Source: Hymenobacter convexus (GTDB lineage: Bacteria > Bacteroidota > Bacteroidia > Cytophagales > Hymenobacteraceae). Taken from it: a DNA stretch of 64,000 nt. Positions 44,117-53,511 of this stretch are shown here, one piece after another. The notes below the pieces were generated by a model that saw nothing but the letters and a program-made list of their open reading frames with translations, was not told where the DNA came from and did not search any database. The stretch is taken from NCBI RefSeq assembly GCF_030580955.1, contig NZ_JAUQON010000009.1, positions 124,001 to 188,000 on the forward strand, read 5' to 3'. Made by a program: the position numbers and the translations under genes. Position 1 is the first letter of the stretch, and each line of letters starts with the position of its first letter.

Positions 44117-45976
44117 TTACATCGAGTGCAGCTTCTTGGTGAAGTCGCCGTACATCACCCAGTCTTCCCAGCGGTGGCGATAGGGCGCCACCTTGCCGCG
44201 CAGGTACTTCTCAATCATGAGGCCGGCGGCGGGGGCGGCGCTGGTACCCCCGAAACCGGAGTTTTCGATGAAGACAGCGATGGCGATTTTCGGGTCGTTC
44301 ACCGGGGCGAAGGCGGCGAAGGTGGCATGGTCAAAGCCGTGGGGGTTTTGTACGGTGCCGGTTTTGCCGGCCACTGAGATACCCAATTCGGCCAGCGAGG
44401 CTAGGTTGCCGGTGCCGCCGTTGCCGTCCACCACCATCTGCATGCCGGGGATGATGTACTTGAACAGCGACGTATCGACGGCCGTGTAGTGCTTCTGGCG
44501 AAACTGCGGCAGCGGGCCACCGTTGCCGATGCTGCGCACGAAATGCGGCGTGTAGTACCAGCCGCGGTTGGCGATGGTGGCTAGTACGTTAGCCATCTGC
44601 ACGCCCGTGATGCCGATTTCGCCCTGCCCGATGCTGAGCGAGTACACGTTGCGGTAGCTCCAGCGGTGCTGGCGGTTTTCCTTCTTGTTGAAAAACTTCT
44701 TGTCGTAGAACTCCGGCGACGGAATCAGGCCGCGCTTTTCCTGCAGCATGTCCACGCCCAGCTTTTCGCCCAGGCCGAAGGTTTTCACCATCTTCTGCCA
44801 CTGGCCCAGACCGATATGCGTGTCCTCGTACTTGTTTTTTCCCTGCCCGCGCAGCACGGCCGCCTGCATCACCTGGTAGAAATAAGGATTGCAGCTGTTT
44901 TTGATGGCAATACTCACGTTGGAGGGCCGCTCGTGGCGGTGGGTGCAGCGCACCAGCTTCTGGTTGCACTCGAAGCCGGTGCCGGGCTGCACCACGCCCA
45001 GCTGCAAGGCCACCAGCTCATTCACCAGCTTAAATACCGAGCCGGGCGGGTAAGTGGCCATCAGCGGGCGGTCGAAGAGCGGGCGGTCGGGGTTGTTGAG
45101 CAGGGCCATGTAGCGGTTGCCCGCGCCCTTGCCGGTCAGCAGGTTGGGGTCGTAGCGCGGCACCGAGACGAAGGCCAGAATCTCGCCGGTCTTGGGGTCG
45201 ATGGCCACGATGGAGCCGCGGCGGTTGGCCAGTAGCTTTTCGCCGTAGGCCTGCAGCTCGGCATCGATACTCAGGTGCAAGTCCTGCCCGGCCACGGAAA
45301 GCGTGTCAAACTCACCGCTGCGGAATTTGCCTTTCTCGATGCCGCGCACGTTCACCATCTTGTACTGCACGCCGCGCCGACCCATCAGAATCGGCTCGTA
45401 ATACGACTCCAGCCCCGAAATACCGATATTCTCGCCCGGCTGGTACTTGGCATACTTCGGTTTCTCAAGCAGCGCTGGCGTGATGGAGCCTACATAGCCC
45501 AGGGCGTGGGCCAGGTTGGCGGTGCGGTAGGCCCGTGCCATGCGCGCCTGAATGCGGAAGCCCGGAAAATCCATCAGGTTGTCCTGAATAATGGCCAGGT
45601 CGCGCGTGGTCAGGTTCTGGACGATAGGCGAAGGCTTGTTGCGCGAGTATTTTTTGGCCACGCGCAGGCTGTTGCGCAGTTCTTCCTGCGGTATCTGCAG
45701 CAGCTCACAGAAGCGGGCCGAATCGAGCTGCTTCACCTCCCGGGGCACCACCATGAGGTCGTACACGGGCTCGTTTTGCACCAGCAACTGGTCCTTGCGG
45801 TCGTAAATCAGGCCGCGGTAGGGTATCTGCACTAGTCGTTGCAGCGTGTTTTTATCGGCGGCCAGCTTGTACGTGCCATCCATCACCTGCATAAAAAACA
45901 AGCGGGTGAGAAAGATGAGCACTACGATTAAGAAGATGCCCTGAACGACGTATTTACGACCTTCTAAATATTGCAT
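44117..45976 (-). CDS. mrdA: Penicillin-binding protein 2 (elongation transpeptidase)
   Basis: 619 residues. One N-terminal membrane helix (residues 11-30), a dimerisation domain, and the transpeptidase with Ser313-V-F-K (YPPGSVFK), the SxN motif in KNSCNPYFYQ and KTG in AGKTGTVQNP. It cross-links peptidoglycan during side-wall growth with the MreBCD complex. It is the last gene of mreB-mreC-mreD-mrdA; rodA does not follow within the window. A long palindrome (45996-46108) lies between mreD and mrdA, so the operon tolerates such insertions. Confidence 0.95.
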   Translation of the reverse strand: MQYLEGRKYVVQGIFLIVVLIFLTRLFFMQVMDGTYKLAADKNTLQRLVQIPYRGLIYDRKDQLLVQNEPVYDLMVVPREVKQLDSARFCELLQIPQEELRNSLRVAKKYSRNKPSPIVQNLTTRDLAIIQDNLMDFPGFRIQARMARAYRTANLAHALGYVGSITPALLEKPKYAKYQPGENIGISGLESYYEPILMGRRGVQYKMVNVRGIEKGKFRSGEFDTLSVAGQDLHLSIDAELQAYGEKLLANRRGSIVAIDPKTGEILAFVSVPRYDPNLLTGKGAGNRYMALLNNPDRPLFDRPLMATYPPGSVFKLVNELVALQLGVVQPGTGFECNQKLVRCTHRHERPSNVSIAIKNSCNPYFYQVMQAAVLRGQGKNKYEDTHIGLGQWQKMVKTFGLGEKLGVDMLQEKRGLIPSPEFYDKKFFNKKENRQHRWSYRNVYSLSIGQGEIGITGVQMANVLATIANRGWYYTPHFVRSIGNGGPLPQFRQKHYTAVDTSLFKYIIPGMQMVVDGNGGTGNLASLAELGISVAGKTGTVQNPHGFDHATFAAFAPVNDPKIAIAVFIENSGFGGTSAAPAAGLMIEKYLRGKVAPYRHRWEDWVMYGDFTKKLHSM

Positions 45977-45995
45977 ACCTATATCAAACGCTCCT

Positions 45996-46108
45996 GAACG
46001 TCATGCTGAGCGAAGCCGAAGCATCTCTACCGCAATAGCAATTCTTTTAATCAATAGTTGGTTTACTTCAGCGGTAGAGATGCTTCGGCTTTGCTCAGCA
46101 TGACGTTC
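45996..46108. repeat. Long palindrome between mreD and mrdA
   Basis: Arms 45996-46033 and 46071-46108 match in 37 of 38 positions; loop 37 nt. Core ATGCTGAGCGAAGCCGAAGC. It lies inside the rod-shape operon. Confidence 0.93.
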
Positions 46109-46128
46109 GGATACCAGCCAGATTACGC

Positions 46129-46656
46129 CTAACTCCGCCCCCGCCGCACCGGAAAAAACAGCAGCTGCACAATCAACAGCGCCAGCCCGGTAAAGAGTGC
46201 GCTCACCATTATTTTTCCCAGCGTGAGGCCGATGTGGCGGAAGCTGCCCAACTCCAGGATGAAGAATGTGGCGTGGTGTAGCAGCACCAGCAGCGTGAGG
46301 TACACGCCGAACCACTGCCAGCCCATCTGGTGCACGTTCACGGCGTCGGCCGAATCGTAGCCATCGCGCGGGGTGAGCAGGCGCAGCACCCACGGCCGCA
46401 GGAAGCCCAGCAGCACCGCCGCCGCCGCGTGCAGCCCGCCGGTGTCGTAGAAAATATCCATCGTCACCCCCATCGCGAAGCTCAGCAGCAGCTGCACCAC
46501 GATGGGGGTGCGCAGCGGCAAAAACAACAAGAAGCCCAAATAGAAAAAGCACCAGCCCAAATCAAACAGCACCAGCCGGCTGATGAGCATCACGTGCAGG
46601 CCCGCGTAGAGCGCGAAACGCAGGATTTGAACGAATAGAAACCGCAGGCCACTCAT
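46129..46656 (-). CDS. mreD: Rod shape-determining protein MreD
   Basis: 175 residues with about five membrane helices: LLFLFGLL-type start, SFAMGVTMDIFYDTGGLHAAAAVLLGFLRPWVLRLLTPRDGYDS, the usual MreD length and position. It starts four bases inside the mreC stop (ATGA overlap), a sign of translational coupling. It is part of the elongasome with MreB and MreC. Confidence 0.9.
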   Translation of the reverse strand: MSGLRFLFVQILRFALYAGLHVMLISRLVLFDLGWCFFYLGFLLFLPLRTPIVVQLLLSFAMGVTMDIFYDTGGLHAAAAVLLGFLRPWVLRLLTPRDGYDSADAVNVHQMGWQWFGVYLTLLVLLHHATFFILELGSFRHIGLTLGKIMVSALFTGLALLIVQLLFFPVRRGRS

Positions 46657-47591
46657 TTGCGCTTCCCTCCTTCCGGCAGCATGCCCGCGTGCGCTTCCAC
46701 GGTGTCGCGCTCGGCTTTGGGCCGGCTCGTCACCACGTACACGTAGGTTAGATTCGAGAAATTGACGCCCAGCCGCACCCGAATGGTCCAGAAATTCTTG
46801 TCCGGCTCCTTCACGAATGAGTCGATGGTACCGATGAAAATGCCTTCCGGAAAAATGGCGTTGTAGCCCGACGTCACCACCGTGTCGCCTTTCACCAGCT
46901 TGGTTTCACGCAGCACGTTGTCGAGCAAGGCGTGGGTGGGGTCGTCGCCCTGCCAGCGGATGGTACCGAAGGTGCCGTCGCGCTTGATTTTAGAGGCAAT
47001 AGTGGTTTTGGAATGCAGCAGGCTAGCCACCGTGGCGTAATGCTCCGTCACGGCCTGCACGCGGCCGGCCACGCCGCCCGCCGCCACTACGCCCAGGCCC
47101 CGCTGCACGCCGTTGGCCGTGCCCACGTTCAGGGTGAAGAAGTTGTCCACATTACTGAGGCGGTTGTTGATAACCCGGGCCGCAATCAGGGGATAACTCG
47201 GGTCGCGGGCCGGCAGGCGCTGCTGGCCCAGCAACAGGGTATCGGGGCGGCTGGCGGGGCGCTGGTAGCGCACCAGTCGGAGCGAGTCGGTGCGGGCCGG
47301 CGGAATGGCCACCGAGTCGGCCTCGCGCCGGGCCGTATCGGGTGGGTAGAGTTGCTGGCGCAGGGCCGCATTTTCGGCAGCCAACTGCTGGTTCATTTCG
47401 GCCAGATGGAAATAGTCCGTTATCTGCGTGCGCCGTTCCAGCACCACGCCCGCATAGGAATTAGCCGAATTAAAAAACGCCGCTCGCTGGTATGAATTAT
47501 TGGTAACAAATAAATAGAGGCTAATTATTTCTAACAAGCCAAATACCAGCGCCCCGCGAAAGCGAAATAGGAAAAGAAATAAATTCCGCAC
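46653..47591 (-). CDS. mreC: Rod shape-determining protein MreC
   Basis: 312 residues. One N-terminal membrane helix (ALVFGLLEIISLYLFVTN), a coiled coil (FHLAEMNQQLAAENAALRQQLY) and the periplasmic beta domain (AARVINNRLSNVDNFFTLNVGTANGVQRGLGVVAAGGVAGRVQAV, TTIASKIKRDGTFGTIRW, TVVTSGYNAIFPEGIFIGTI). It scaffolds the elongasome. mreD follows with a 4-nt overlap. Confidence 0.93.
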   Translation of the reverse strand: MRNLFLFLFRFRGALVFGLLEIISLYLFVTNNSYQRAAFFNSANSYAGVVLERRTQITDYFHLAEMNQQLAAENAALRQQLYPPDTARREADSVAIPPARTDSLRLVRYQRPASRPDTLLLGQQRLPARDPSYPLIAARVINNRLSNVDNFFTLNVGTANGVQRGLGVVAAGGVAGRVQAVTEHYATVASLLHSKTTIASKIKRDGTFGTIRWQGDDPTHALLDNVLRETKLVKGDTVVTSGYNAIFPEGIFIGTIDSFVKEPDKNFWTIRVRLGVNFSNLTYVYVVTSRPKAERDTVEAHAGMLPEGGKRK

Positions 47592-47630
47592 GGGTGGTAA
47601 TTAATTATTTAAAAAGAACCACCAGTAAAA

Positions 47631-47802
47631 GAACGTCATGCTGAGCGCAGCCGAAGCATCTCTACCGCGCCGCCTGTCATGCTGACGAAGGAAGCATCTT
47701 TTCATCGTCGAACTGTTCGTTCTAACTTGATAAGATGTTTCGCTACGCTCAACATGACAAGCGGGGCAGTAGGAATGCTTCGACTGCGCTCAGCATGACG
47801 TG
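47631..47802. repeat. Nested palindromes: one copy inside the loop of another
   Basis: An outer pair, left 47631-47669 (GAACGTCATGCTGAGCGCAG...) and right about 47761-47802 (...GACTGCGCTCAGCATGACGT), encloses a second complete element at 47674-47760. The inner one has its own ends TGTCATG and CATGACA. It lies between mreB and mreC, inside the operon. Confidence 0.85.
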
Positions 47803-47822
47803 CTGGTGTTTTCGTTCTGGAG

Positions 47823-48848
47823 TTACGTCAACAGCACGCCTTTAAAGGCCTGAATGTCCTTGATGGCCTTGCCGGTTCCGCGCACTACAGCGCGCAACGG
47901 GTCTTCAGCGATGTGGATGGGCAGCTTGGTTTTAGCCGCGAGGCGCTTGTCGAGGCCGCGCAACAGCGCGCCGCCGCCGGTGAGATGAATACCGTTTTCG
48001 TAAATATCGGCCGAGAGTTCGGGTGGCGATATTTCGAGCGCTTTCAATACGGCTTCTTCGATTTTGGCCACCGATTTATCGAGGGCAATGGCAATTTCCG
48101 AGAACGTTACTTTGATAACTTTCGGAATACCGGTCATCAAATCGCGGCCGCGCACTTCGTGGTCGGGCGGCGGCACGTCGAGTTCGGTGAGGGCGGCGCC
48201 TACTTCGATTTTGATGCGCTCGGCCGACCGCTCGCCGATGAGCAGGTTGTGCTGGCGGCGCATGTAGTCGAGGATGTCCTGGTTGAAGACATCACCGGCC
48301 GTTTTAATTGACTGGTCACACACGATGCCGGAGAGGGCGATAACGGCAATTTCGGTGGTGCCGCCTCCGATGTCGATAATCATCGAGCCCACGGGCTGCT
48401 CCACGTCGATGCCGATGCCGATGGCGGCGGCCATGGGCTCCTGAATCATCCAAACTTCCTTGGCGCCGGCGTGCTCGGCAGAGTCACGCACGGCGCGTTT
48501 TTCTACTTCGGTGATGCCCGAGGGGATGCAGATGACCATGCGGTGCGAGGGCTGAAACAGCCGCGTGCGCGTGTCAATCATCTTAATCATGCCCTTAATC
48601 ATTTCCTCGGCGGCGTGGAAATCGGCAATTACCCCGTCCTTCAGCGGGCGGATGGTGCGAATGTTGTCGTGCGTTTTCTCGTGCATCTGCTGGGCCTGGC
48701 GGCCCACGGCGATGACTTTATTGGTGGTGCGGTCTTTGGCGATGATGCTCGGCTCATCCACCACGATTTTGTCGTTGTGGATGATGAGCGTATTGGCCGT
48801 GCCCAGGTCGATGGCGATGTCGCTGGTCAGGAAATTAAAGAAACCCAT
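47823..48848 (-). CDS. mreB: Rod shape-determining protein MreB (actin-like)
   Basis: 341 residues from the ATG at 48848 (MGFFNFLTSDIAIDLGTANTLI); the frame extends 19 codons upstream, outside the family. Phosphate 1 motif DLGTANT, phosphate 2 DIGGGTTEIAVI, adenosine motif LTGGGALLRGLD. It organises side-wall synthesis under the membrane and is the first gene of the mreBCD-mrdA operon. A perfect -7 element (complement TACCTTTG) is 55 nt upstream at 48903-48910. Confidence 0.96.
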   Translation of the reverse strand: MGFFNFLTSDIAIDLGTANTLIIHNDKIVVDEPSIIAKDRTTNKVIAVGRQAQQMHEKTHDNIRTIRPLKDGVIADFHAAEEMIKGMIKMIDTRTRLFQPSHRMVICIPSGITEVEKRAVRDSAEHAGAKEVWMIQEPMAAAIGIGIDVEQPVGSMIIDIGGGTTEIAVIALSGIVCDQSIKTAGDVFNQDILDYMRRQHNLLIGERSAERIKIEVGAALTELDVPPPDHEVRGRDLMTGIPKVIKVTFSEIAIALDKSVAKIEEAVLKALEISPPELSADIYENGIHLTGGGALLRGLDKRLAAKTKLPIHIAEDPLRAVVRGTGKAIKDIQAFKGVLLT

Positions 48849-48902
48849 TGAGATATATGCAATAAGGCGGAGCTTGGGCCGGAGCCGAAGCAAAATAATG
48901 GG

Positions 48903-48910
48903 CAAAGGTA
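48903..48910 (-). promoter_or_regulatory. -7 promoter element of mreB
   Basis: CAAAGGTA on the plus strand, TACCTTTG on the coding strand; identical to those of nuoK and purH. Confidence 0.55.
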
Positions 48911-49080
48911 CGGAAGGTTTGGGCGGGGTTGGTGAACGGGATTATGGGATTCTGCCAAGGAACCTGCCTTGCCCGCCAGGCAGGCTAAACCAGTCATTGC
49001 GAGTGAAACGCGGCGGAACGCGGCAATCCGTTCTCTATTGCGACCAGCCCTTAATTGTGATAAAGTCTCCTTTTTAAAGC

Positions 49081-49116
49081 AAAAGCCCCGGCACTTTTGC
49101 AAGGCCGGGGCTTTTA
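49081..49116 (-). terminator. Terminator after purH
   Basis: AAAAGCCCCGGC (49081-49092) pairs perfectly with 49104-49115; the minus-strand read ends in TTTT. It is enclosed by the arms of a larger palindrome. Confidence 0.85.
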
Positions 49117-49205
49117 TTTAAGCTTGGTCACATTATGAGGTTGGTCGCTGAGAACAGGACGGATTCCCACGGGCTGCGGCCTCGCAATGACAAACGGGAT
49201 GTTTC

Positions 49206-50741
<1,536 letters not shown>

Positions 50742-50786
50742 AATAAGGTTGTTTTTGCAGGAAAAAGCACAGCACTATTGCCGCCG

Positions 50787-50794
50787 CAAAGGTA
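50787..50794 (-). promoter_or_regulatory. -7 promoter element of purH
   Basis: CAAAGGTA on the plus strand, TACCTTTG on the coding strand, 46 nt from the ATG; the same octamer precedes nuoK and mreB. Confidence 0.55.
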
Positions 50795-50982
50795 CGCCCC
50801 CACCCCGGCGGCTTTCCAAAAGCATTGTTACCGAATTGTTAGCAGCACCCTCAGCCGTCGGCGGCAAGGCCGAACGGGCCGAACACTGCGGCCGCTTATG
50901 AAGTATAGAAACCCTCTCCTTCCTTCAGCCCATACCGAGTGCTGGCTCCAATTTCGCGCTGGTATTCCCACCCCAATTTCCT

Positions 50983-52128
50983 TTGATTACAACTGATACA
51001 CCGGCCCCAACGGCCTTAACCAACCCAGCCGAGGCGGAAGCCTCTGCCGCCCAACTGGCGCCGCGTCTGTTTGCCCAAGCCGCCGAAACCGATGTAGAAA
51101 GCGGCTTTCCCACCCAGGAATTTGACTGGCTGCGGGAGGCGGGCCTGCTCACGGCTGCCTTGCCCATCACGTTGGGCGGGGCCGGGCTCGATGCCCCGGC
51201 GGCCACGCTGCCGCTGTTGCGCGTGCTTCAGCACATCGGGCGGGGTAACCTAGCGGTGGGGCGCGTGTACGAAGGCCACGTGAATGCACTGCTGCTCATT
51301 CAGCAACTGGGCACGGCCGAGCAAGTGACGCGCTACGCCGCCGATACCCGCGCCGGTCGGCTATTTGGCGTTTGGAATACCGAAATTCCGGCTGATGGCG
51401 TGCGGCTCGAAGCGTTACCCAACGGGCGTTACCGCCTGCGTGGGGCCAAAACGTTTGCTTCGGGCGCCGGGCATCTGGCGCGCCCGCTCATCACCGGAGC
51501 CTTGCCTGATGGGCAGGGCTGGCAGCTGTTTGTGCTGCCCGCTGATAGCCAGCCGCCGGTGCTGGACCGCTCCTTCTGGCGGCCGCTGGGCATGCGGGCC
51601 ACCGCCAGCTTCCGGGCCGATTTGACTGGGCTCGAAATCGGGCCGGATGACCTCATTGGCCCGCCCGATGCGTATTACCGCCAGCCGGCTTTCAGCGGTG
51701 GGGCTATTCGGTTTGCCGCGGTGCAGCTGGGCGGGGCCGAGGCCGTTTTCGACGAAACCTGCCGCTTCCTGCGCGGCCTGGGCCGCATCGACGACCCTTA
51801 CCAGCGCCAGCGCTTGGGCGAAATGAGCATTGCCTTGGAAAGTGGCCGCCAGTGGCTGCGCGGGGCCGCCGAGCACGCCGCCCGCCCTAGCGCCGCGGCC
51901 GAGGCCGAAGCCACCGTGGCCTACGCCAACATGACGCGCACGGCCATTGAAACCATCTGTCTCGACATGCTGCGCCTAGCTGAGCGGTGCGTGGGCGCCC
52001 GCGGCCTGCTCCAGCCCCTTCCCTTCGAGCGCCTGCACCGCGACCTCACCCACTACCTGCGCCAGCCCGCGCCCGACGGCGCGCTGGCCGACGTGGGCCG
52101 CTTCGTGCTCGAAGGCAAGGCATTTTAG
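50983..52128 (+). CDS. Acyl-CoA dehydrogenase-like protein
   Basis: 381 residues from the TTG at 50983 (no upstream ATG fits). Acyl-CoA dehydrogenase fold: EFDWLREAGLLTAALPITLGGAG, an altered FAD/acyl region (FGVWNTEIPADGVRLEAL, RLRGAKTFASGAGHLARPLIT), and C-terminal helices (RQRLGEMSIALESGRQWLRGAAEHAARP, ERCVGARGLLQPLPFERLHRDLTHYLRQPAPDGAL). The catalytic-glutamate region differs from beta-oxidation enzymes, so it may act on a special acyl substrate or carrier. First of a three-gene plus-strand run with a PIG-L deacetylase and a methyltransferase; a convergent glycosyltransferase completes the cassette. Confidence 0.82.
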   Translation: MITTDTPAPTALTNPAEAEASAAQLAPRLFAQAAETDVESGFPTQEFDWLREAGLLTAALPITLGGAGLDAPAATLPLLRVLQHIGRGNLAVGRVYEGHVNALLLIQQLGTAEQVTRYAADTRAGRLFGVWNTEIPADGVRLEALPNGRYRLRGAKTFASGAGHLARPLITGALPDGQGWQLFVLPADSQPPVLDRSFWRPLGMRATASFRADLTGLEIGPDDLIGPPDAYYRQPAFSGGAIRFAAVQLGGAEAVFDETCRFLRGLGRIDDPYQRQRLGEMSIALESGRQWLRGAAEHAARPSAAAEAEATVAYANMTRTAIETICLDMLRLAERCVGARGLLQPLPFERLHRDLTHYLRQPAPDGALADVGRFVLEGKAF

Positions 52129-52174
52129 TTGCTGGTTTCTCCTGGTCAGTTGTCCAAATTTTTCCTTTCCAGTT

Positions 52175-52918
52175 TTGCTTCCTTTCGATTCTTACCCGGT
52201 GCGACCGGACGGCTTTGCGGCTACGCTGGGCCCCACGGTGGTAGTAGCGCCCCACCCCGACGACGAGGCGCTGGGCTGCGGCGGCCTGTTGGCCCTGCTG
52301 CGGCAGCAAGACCAGCCGGTAGCGGCCGTGCTGGTGAGCGACGGCACGATGTCGCACCCGAATTCGCAGTTGTTTTCGCCCCAAGCCCGACAGGCGGTGC
52401 GGGAAGCCGAATTTCGACACGCCCTCACCCTCCTGGGACTTGATGAGACGGAGCCGCTGCTGCTGGCCCTACCCGATAGCCGCGTGCCCGACTCGGCCGC
52501 CGAACCCGGCTTTGCCACTGCAGCAACTCGGCTACGGGAGTTTCTGCAGCAGCACGCCGCCGCCACTGTGCTGGTGCCCTGGCGGCGCGACCCGCACCCC
52601 GACCACCGCGCTACGGGCCGGCTGGTAGCGGCCGCGCTGGCCGGAATGGACCAGCCACCGCACCGGCTCGAATACGTGGTGTGGGCCTGGGAGCGCGCCG
52701 CCCCCGACGACCTGCCCATACCAGTTGATAATGTACAGGGTTTCCGGCTGAATATAGAAGCCGGGCTACCACAGAAACTGCGGGCCATTGCGGCGCACCG
52801 CTCGCAGGTGGCGCCGGGCGTATTCACCGATGATGCTGACGGTTTTTTATTATCCACAGAAATGCTGGCGCACTTCGCCACGCCGTATGAAGTTTTTTTT
52901 GAAGCCGTAGCCCCATGA
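52175..52918 (+). CDS. PIG-L family deacetylase
   Basis: 247 residues from the TTG at 52175. Zinc motif PHPDDEALGCGG (residues 26-37) and the second motif PWRRDPHPDHRATGRL; the end FATPYEVFFEAV is family-like. These enzymes remove an N-acetyl group from GlcNAc-containing lipids or thiols (GPI, mycothiol, bacillithiol, glycolipids). Its stop overlaps the methyltransferase start by 4 nt (ATGA). The presence of an acyl-CoA dehydrogenase, a methyltransferase and a glycosyltransferase around it points to a modified sugar-containing metabolite (inference). Confidence 0.9.
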   Translation: MLPFDSYPVRPDGFAATLGPTVVVAPHPDDEALGCGGLLALLRQQDQPVAAVLVSDGTMSHPNSQLFSPQARQAVREAEFRHALTLLGLDETEPLLLALPDSRVPDSAAEPGFATAATRLREFLQQHAAATVLVPWRRDPHPDHRATGRLVAAALAGMDQPPHRLEYVVWAWERAAPDDLPIPVDNVQGFRLNIEAGLPQKLRAIAAHRSQVAPGVFTDDADGFLLSTEMLAHFATPYEVFFEAVAP

Positions 52919-53511
52919 ACGAGAACCAGCCCAACACCCTGCCGCCGGAGTACTTCGACCACGTGTACCAAGCCAACCGCGACCCGTGGAATTTTGAAAC
53001 CAGCCCCTACGAGCGCGAGAAATACGCCGCCACGCTGGCCGCTCTGCCACGTCCGCATTACGCCGAAGTGTTTGAAATCGGCTGCTCACTGGGCGTGCTC
53101 ACGGCGCAGCTGGCGCCGCGTTGCGGCCACCTGCTGGCTGTCGATGTAAGTGACGCCGCGCTGGCCCAGGCCCGCGCCCGTTGCGCCGAATTGCCGCAGG
53201 TGGAAATTCGCCGGATGGAGGTGCCCAACGAGTTTCCTAGCCAGAATTTTGATTTGATTTTGTTGTCGGAAGTCGGTTACTATTGGTCGCCGGCCGACCT
53301 GGCCCGGGCCGCCGACAAGCTCATTGCCGGCCTGCAGCCCGGCGGCCATCTCCTGCTGGTGCACTGGACGCCGCTGGTGCACGACTACCCACTCACGGGC
53401 GACGACGTGCACGCGTTTTTTCTGGCTAAGGCCACGGAGGCCGGCCCCTTGCGGCACCTCACCAGCCAGCACCACGAAAAATACCGGCTCGACCTGCTGG
53501 AAAAGCGCTAA
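52915..53511 (+). CDS. SAM-dependent methyltransferase, NodS-like
   Basis: 198 residues. The NodS-type N terminus (PEYFDHVYQANRDPWNFETSPYEREKYAATLAAL) comes before the SAM motif FEIGCSLGVLTAQLA, with motif II VEIRRMEVPNEFPSQNFDLILLSEVGYYW. NodS N-methylates the deacetylated glucosamine of Nod factors, so a methyltransferase next to a PIG-L deacetylase fits N-methylation of a glucosamine-type intermediate (inference). It overlaps the upstream gene by 4 nt and its 3' end overlaps the convergent glycosyltransferase gene by 4 nt. Confidence 0.88.
   Translation: MNENQPNTLPPEYFDHVYQANRDPWNFETSPYEREKYAATLAALPRPHYAEVFEIGCSLGVLTAQLAPRCGHLLAVDVSDAALAQARARCAELPQVEIRRMEVPNEFPSQNFDLILLSEVGYYWSPADLARAADKLIAGLQPGGHLLLVHWTPLVHDYPLTGDDVHAFFLAKATEAGPLRHLTSQHHEKYRLDLLEKR

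Larger units (their letters stand above)
48849..49205. other. Intergenic region purH-mreB: promoter, fourth-family palindrome, terminator
   Basis: 357 nt with no gene. From mreB outward: the mreB -7 element at 48903-48910, a small hairpin near 48962-48983 (CCTGCC/GGCAGG), and then arms 48993-49035 and 49150-49191 whose ends (GTCATTGCGAG/CTCGCAATGAC and GGATT/AATCC) pair. The purH terminator (49081-49116) lies in the loop of this larger palindrome. Confidence 0.7.
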
